Under the pieces are notes generated by a model. The model was not told where the DNA came from. It searched no databases and was given only the letters and a program-made list of their open reading frames with translations. From Fragilaria crotonensis (Eukaryota; Bacillariophyta; Fragilariophyceae; Fragilariales; Fragilariaceae), in contig JAKSYS010000672.1 in assembly GCA_022925895.1 (NCBI GenBank), forward strand, positions 1-33,744: 33,744 nt of DNA, in the 5' to 3' direction. A program made the translations under genes and the position numbers. Shown one piece after another: positions 28,200-33,744 of this stretch (position 1 is its first letter; every line of letters begins with the position of its first letter).

Positions 28200-28915
28200 T
28201 GGGTTTTGGGCTTGTTCGCCCTATAGGATACGTTGCCAAGATGGAAGCACAACACAAGCACACTTCTGGGCAACCGCAGGTGGGGTTGGAATCTGAGGCC
28301 GCACAATGGCGAATCAAGCGGCGGATCCAGGGAATACTCAGGGGCGTGGAATTCACAAGAGGTTGCCGAACTGTGGCACGCCGGATGTTGATCAGAAGTG
28401 GTCCGGAGTCTGGAGAACCGACTGACGAAGTGTGTGGGCTGTGGGCTGTGAGCTGTGGGCTGTGATGGCCGTCGTAAGTTCGTAAGTCATTCGTACTATC
28501 AATCTGATACGAGCGATGGACAGGCGTTGAACAAACGGTAGAATACCAATTACTTGTACTTGGAGTACAGTTACTACCTGGTACAAGTACCAGGTATGCA
28601 TACTACTGTAGCACCAAGGTTCCCACCACATATAGCTTCTCGTGCACAACATTTGCTCTCGCTACTGTATAAATTGATTTTATGATCCTCATTGAACTCG
28701 TTGGCAACGTTTGCACTTTCTTCTCAGGAGTTGCAGCTTTGTATTCCGTAGCAGGTGCGATTGTCGCACGCCTTAGGAAGGTCCGGCGAAACGAATGCAA
28801 TCGTGATTGAAGCGAAAATGCCCGCTGGCCGGAGGAGAAAATGTTTCTGTCAGAAACTGCCTGGCGCGAAACTGAATACGCCGGCGTGAGCGTCTATTTG
28901 ATGACATATGCAAAG
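28200..28915. other. Intergenic region upstream of AdoMet decarboxylase
   Basis: Contains GGGCTGT/GAGCTGT-type short tandem repeats at about 28435-28462 and a GTAC-rich stretch with a perfect inverted repeat at 28575-28596 (10-bp arms TACCTGGTAC / GTACCAGGTA, 2-base spacer). A 74-codon open frame at 28241-28465 shows no domain. Confidence 0.55.
28575..28596. repeat. Perfect inverted repeat, 10-bp arms
   Basis: TACCTGGTAC and GTACCAGGTA separated by AA; part of the recurring GTAC-rich intergenic motif class. Confidence 0.8.
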
Positions 28916-28919
28916 ACGT

Positions 28920-29355
28920 TTGCTAACAAAAACAAATCTGCTGACAAAGCCAAATTGCTTACAGAATCTGCTGACAAAAACAAGATCTGCTGACAACAAA
29001 ACCTCCTGACAAAAACATCCTCTGATGCAATCTGCTTGAAAAAACTTCTGATGATGGAACCTCCTGAGAAATCTTTGTATATTTCATGGGGTAATTGTGA
29101 CAAATAAATTGTTGTCAAGGGGTACTAGCGGTGGCTCTCACTGACTTTCATGCCTAGGAATTGGCTGACAACAAGGGAAATCTGTACACAGAATTGGTTG
29201 ACAAAAAAGAGGCTGCTGACCAAAGAAAAGTGATGACAGAATCTGCCAACAAAAGTGATAATGAAGATCTGCTAAATGGAGAATCTTCTGACAAATAGAT
29301 TTCTGACAGAATCTGCTGATGACAAAATCTAGTACTAACAGAATCTGCTGATGAT
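28920..29355 (+). repeat. Degenerate tandem repeat of TCTGCTGACAAA type
   Basis: A dozen or more imperfect copies of a short unit close to AATCTGCTGACAAAAAC, dense at 28920-29060 and again at 29160-29355, with diverged sequence between. CpG is almost absent from here onward. No coding potential recognised. Confidence 0.75.
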
Positions 29356-29448
29356 CAAAAACATTTTCAACTCAATGCATCAACACCAGTTCTAAACACT
29401 TCACTTCTTCATGCCAGCCAGTCATCCTGGTGGGCTGGTGTGCACATT

Positions 29449-31182
29449 TCATTGGCATTTAAGTAACCCCAAATGTGTACTTAGGCTGGACCTGCTTCCA
29501 GGAACAGTAGAGGGTTGAGGCACACAATTTATAATGGTTGTTGTTATACCATTACATTCACTCAAACTTGGATCAAATGTGACATGAAACTTAGGAGAGA
29601 CATGGCCAATCTTGAGGTTGAGAACAAGAGCCACACTCAGGCATGCTGAATAGACATGCCAAGGTAGACTCCCCTGCGTGATCTGACCTCCCACTTGGGC
29701 AATTTCGCCAGATTTCATCTTGTTGTCAACAAGGACAAACACAGGACATCCAAAAGGTTGAAAATGATTCAAATTTGGATTGACTTCAGACCTTGCAAAC
29801 AACTCAAAGGAGACTTGTGATCCTCTCTTGCTTCTGATTGTTATGTATGCTCAGAGTGGCACTCTGAGAGTATAAGGCCAGAGATGAGCAAACAATAGCC
29901 ATGGGCCACCTGTGTTGATTATGAATCATGATGGTTCTGCTTGATCTTGCAAAGTCCTGATCTTCTTCCTGCAACAGCATTCTGAAAATGAGCATTGACT
30001 CCACAGAAAGTGATTGCCTGACCTGCTAGTTGACAGCCGCCATGAACTTGTTCCCTGCAAACCTGCCATTGTCAGCTTGACAACTCTTGACTTGACCTTG
30101 AACTTGGAGGCATACCTCTCGAAGGCCAGCTTTGCTTCAAGAATTTCATCTGCATTGGCTGGTTGACTTCTGAAGGTAGATGTATGACAAACCACTGAAG
30201 TGATCAACAAAGATAGTTTCCAGCCACCTTGTACCTTTTCTTGGTGAGCCAACCCATAATTTGGGCAATGAGACCTGGAGGGCTGGACTACAACTGATCA
30301 ATGCTGATGCACTGTCCTGGCTCTGAGGCTGTTTGAGGTTTTCCACATTGGTGGCTTTTCCATAGCAGATGGTGCAAGTTTGAACCTGGCACTTGGCCAA
30401 CAACTCCTTGGGGAGCAGACTGCACTTGGTGGCCATGCTTTGCATTTTGGCAGCCGACACCTGATTCAACTTGTGATGCCAGCAAAGGATATCTGTGGCA
30501 GGGTTCTCATGAACAGCAGTGTCCTTTAAATCTTCAATGATGACTGGCAAGTTGATGCGGTCATTAGCTAGCTCCAAGATCAAATGAGACTGGTGTATTT
30601 AAAGGCTGGCTCCAATCCACTCATAACGAAGCATAAGGTGCTTCTAGTTGCATCTGGTTGCATATGGTGCTTCTGGTTGAGGAGCTTATCCTTCAAGTCT
30701 TCATTTTAATCATCAAGGATGAGATGTGTGACCATAGAGACAATGATTGATCATGATCCTCATCCTGTTCCACTTCACACATGTTGCAGAAGGTGCTGGA
30801 AAAAGCCTTGTAGCTGGGAGCAGTGTACATGGTTGCAATGTTGCCACTGACCTTACTCACCCTCACTGTTTTAGTATGCTTTCTTTGAGCCCAGTGAAGT
30901 TGAATGAACTGTAGGTGAGGGCATGGTTGCAGGCATCTTGAAAAGAAATCTCACCATACAACTCAATGAGGTCCTTGGATAGGGCAACATCACCTTGGCT
31001 TAGAATGCTCAAGATGCTGAGCCAGTCAACAACAATGCATGTGTCCGTGGTTGATCCAAGAAGAGCTGAAGGTTGTCTGGCTTGCAGTCAAACTTGATGG
31101 ATAGAGCCACTGTGTCAGCTTTAAAGAGCTTAGCAGTAGACTGATCAGAGTAGTTGAGGTCATCAGGTGCTTGGGTAGCCAT
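29449..31182 (-). pseudogene. Decayed, truncated copia element (gag to integrase)
   Basis: Fragments in changing frames on the minus strand. A Gag start (MATQAPDDLNYSDQS at 31182) and later gag pieces such as YGEISFQDACNHALTYSS. GAG-pre-integrase (ILCWHHKLNQVSAAKMQ, TCTICYGKATN) near 30500-30380. Integrase pieces (FVDHFSGLSYIYLQ; EAKLAFERYA). The integrase-end motif FGCPVFVL with HVSPKFHVTFD near 29770-29560. Protease, reverse transcriptase and RNase H were not found, and no LTRs were recognised. Many stops show it is dead. It is a different lineage from the intact element: CpG-poor, and different in sequence. Confidence 0.8.
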
Positions 31183-31260
31183 AGTTATCTTGGAGACCAA
31201 GAAATGATGAAGAACATGACTTGGAAGAAAGAAGAGCTTCTTGATGAGTGAGTGCAGCAT

Positions 31261-33180
31261 TTAGCTTGCAATTGAGTGCTTATCAAGGATATGCCAAATT
31301 TGAGTTTAAATGATCAAGACTTAGTTTTATTCAAGGCAATGGAGCAACAAGTAAGGGCTCAGTTACAACCAATTAGTAAATATAAATATAGGCTTGTTAT
31401 TTTTGCAATAGACTTATTGTGAGATGAATAACCCAAAATGAATCTGAAATGACCAAATGAGAGCTCTGGAGCTGCACTTTCCTTGTTCTTTCTGTTCTGA
31501 CCATTCCTTGAATGTTCTTCTTTGTTTGTTCTTCAGAATTCATTGAGTTGATTGATTGTTGAAAGATACGGAGTCCCAAAGACATTTATTGAAGTATAAA
31601 GAATTTAACATGTAGCTAGATTTGGTGATGCACTTGTTTGTGTTCTCTTTGGATGTAGGCTGGTCATTCTGCTTCTCATTGATTTCAGAACATTCAACAA
31701 TGACCAAAGAAAAATGATGCAAACAATTACGAGAATGCGAACCCAAAGCGTGACTGAATTGTTCAAAAGAGAACCAAAGCGTGACTTGCAGGAAACTTTG
31801 GTTGACGAACAGAAGGAAGAGTGGAGGTAGAGTATGATCACGACAGTGGACATCATCACAGAAGTTTTCTTTTATCAAGCAGAAAATATAGCAAGCCCTG
31901 TTGGGCACTGGATTCAATGACATGGAAGCAGCCAACATCCATATGCTGGAAGTCAATATGCTGACCTTAAAGGACGTCTGTGCTCATGCCGAAGGCACTT
32001 AAAGGATGCTTCTTGACAGGAAGGAATGGCTGCCACCAGCATGACACTAAACTTTTTACTCCAAGGCTTCACCTTAACATTTGGATTTGGTTCAACAAGA
32101 GCTGAAGTAGTCAACCTCAGCATCCCAACTTTAGATGGCACTGATATGCAACTGATCTGTCTGGGCAAGACCCAGACATTGGTCAGCAAGGGAACAAAGG
32201 CATAGGCATGAATGGCAACAGAAACAAACAGACAAAGGAACAAGTCTTGGATGTCCACTCCACCTGTATCTGAAGCACCAGCTCAAGTAGACAAGTAAGC
32301 CAATCAACTACTATTCATGCCATGGCAATACATACTGGCAACAAGAAAGGTGCAGATTGAGCAAATGGTGGCAGAACTGCAATTGACATCTTTTCCTTTG
32401 CCCTTGATCCATCTGTGTGGCGCACAGAAATTTAGGATGTTCCCATTGTGATTACTGTGCTGCTTGCTCAATGTCCTGCTCGCTATCATTACCCATATCC
32501 TCCCCATACTCTTTGTACTGCTCACCTATGTGATGAATATATTTTGAGTCCTATTTGTAAATGCTTTGTAAACCTTAACACTGGAAGATCTCCCAACTAA
32601 CCATGGCACACTGTCTTCACATGAAGCCAAGTCAGCCATTGCAATCCGTCACATGTGTGGCATGGTCGTTGTTTGCCTTCATATGTTCCAATTTCACACC
32701 AGGTGGTGATCATTGCCTGCTTTCATTGGCTTTAACTGGCTTCTGTTGTACAGTGGTTGTTGCCAAATGTCAATTCAGCACCACCTGCGGAGCCTGGTTT
32801 TGGCTTCTACTGGCTACTGTTGTACCGTACTGGATGTCTTTTGTCAATTCAATACAACTTGCTGAGCTTGGAGGTACCTTCATGCTGCCAGTATCTTGCC
32901 CTCAAACAACACTTTCAAAAGTTCATTTGCAACACAACTGCCAGTCATGTCAGAAGCATTTGCTCCAATGACAGCACCACGGGAAGGGGGGTCAGTTGCT
33001 TTGAAAAGGCATCACCTGCAGTACACCGCATGTGCCCTTAGTGTAGAGCGATACAGGATACTATTATTGCTAGTATCCAGTACTACAATACAATGGCCAT
33101 GTATAGTACTTGGATATACCGGTAGGCTAGTGATTGAACAGTACAGCGCAACAATACAACACTAATCCTGTACTACAGTA
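31261..33180. other. Gene-poor, CpG-poor region, probably old repeat-derived DNA
   Basis: Short open frames on both strands (for example 31540-31956 minus, 31953-32258 minus, 32603-32971 plus) give low-complexity or Cys/Thr-rich peptides with no recognised domain. The area next to 31260 could hold remains of the decayed element's leader or LTR, but no second LTR copy was found. 33045-33180 is GTAC-rich. Confidence 0.5.
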
Positions 33181-33328
33181 CAACCGTACAACACACTACG
33201 TGATCAGCATACAGTAGAATTTCAACTAGTTGACAACTCCTGGAGACTCAGTGACAACCGTACAACACACTATGTGATCAGCATACCGTAGAATTTCAAC
33301 TAGTTGACAACTCCTGGAGACTCAGTGA
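33181..33328 (+). repeat. 74-bp tandem duplication
   Basis: 33181-33254 and 33255-33328 are identical except for two bases (C/T and A/C). Each unit contains the palindrome TCAACTAGTTGA. The second unit runs into an inverted repeat, GGAGACTCA-G-TGAGTCTCC, at about 33315-33333. Confidence 0.9.
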
Positions 33329-33744
33329 GTCTCCTAGAGATTAAAAAGAGAACAGTTCAATCCCATCAGGGATGAGACTGCTCTCAAGTATTTTATCAAC
33401 TAGAATTGTAACTTTTATTAACCTAAAATTATCACCCCTTAAAACTAGCTACAAATTACTTTATTAATAACTGATTACTTCACGCGTAGGGCAGCACCCA
33501 CTTTGATGTATTCCCCGCCGAGAAAATGAGCACAACTAGCTACTTCCTCACTTGAGCACCTTCCGGGAATTTATTATTTGCCAAACCAACAACAACACTC
33601 CTCATCCTCTCTTGTGTTTGTCCTGGGATACAGGTGCTCTCTTTGCGGCTGAGAGCCGCAGATGATGCCATTGCACGGATTCCTCCATTGTGCTTGTTGT
33701 TTGTGATCAGTCACAGCAGTTGAAAAGTACCCAACTCCAGTACT
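33329..33744. other. Window end, no gene seen
   Basis: AT-rich to about 33480, then mixed sequence; no open frame of note and no RNA gene recognised. Confidence 0.5.

Noticed and set aside
28241..28465. 74-codon plus-strand frame divergent from AdoMet decarboxylase
   Set aside because: Ends in GGGCTGT-type repeats and shows no domain or conserved look.
31540..32971. Possible RT or RNase H remnants of the decayed element
   Set aside because: No YVDD, IDFSSAF-like or TLEAEY-like motif could be found in any frame I read.
1..33744. CRISPR arrays, rRNA and tRNA genes
   Set aside because: No regularly spaced identical repeats, no rRNA sequence and no convincing cloverleaf were seen by eye.

Overview
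The window looks like nuclear DNA of a diatom, most likely a pennate species close to Phaeodactylum. The reasons are compact genes on both strands, rare short introns (67-70 nt), N-termini with a signal peptide followed by a Phe-containing cleavage motif (diatom plastid presequences), a RING-H2 membrane protein of a type common in diatoms, and a Ty1/copia LTR retrotransposon with a large unusual Gag. The species is an inference.

Layout. 0.2-1.4 kb: a DHRS1-like short-chain dehydrogenase with a plastid-type presequence. 1.7-2.6 kb: the splicing factor RNF113/Cwc24 (CCCH plus RING). 2.6-5.7 kb: a long PPR protein, probably organellar. 6.5-7.7 kb: a three-exon Q-SNARE. 8.8-9.8 kb: type I isopentenyl-diphosphate isomerase with an in-frame TGA. 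10.1-12.4 kb: PLAA/Doa1 (WD40-PFU-PUL). 12.9-13.9 kb: a DUF501 protein whose 3' end overlaps that of a formiminotransferase-domain gene (13.9-15.0 kb). 15.1-22.3 kb: a full-length young copia element on the minus strand, with 317/318-bp LTRs, a 5-bp target duplication, a polypurine tract, gag, protease, integrase, RT and RNase H. 22.5-23.4 kb: a TenI/ThiE-family protein. 23.8-24.5 kb: the RING-H2 membrane protein. 24.7-25.8 kb: a non-coding element bounded by ~60-bp inverted repeats. 25.9-26.8 kb: an XRCC3-like RAD51 paralogue. 27.0-28.2 kb: S-adenosylmethionine decarboxylase. From about 28.9 kb to the end the sequence is gene-poor and CpG-poor; it carries a degenerate tandem repeat and a decayed, truncated copia element.

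Two observations stand out. First, the 328-nt leader between the young element's 5' LTR and gag holds a string of short stem-loops, at least eight of which share the same three-base loop (GGA on the plus strand, UCC in the element RNA). The last one overlaps the gag start codon. Second, otherwise well-conserved genes are broken by single-base frame changes, nearly all at short homopolymers (PPR, PLAA three times, RING-H2, XRCC3-like, and gag/pol twice). The two LTRs also differ by one base in a C run. This looks more like residual assembly indels than pseudogenization, and it should colour the reading of every broken gene here.

The host genes do not form one pathway. The young element has inserted into what was a ~280-bp divergent intergenic region between the formiminotransferase-like and TenI-like genes, so it may have split a shared promoter.
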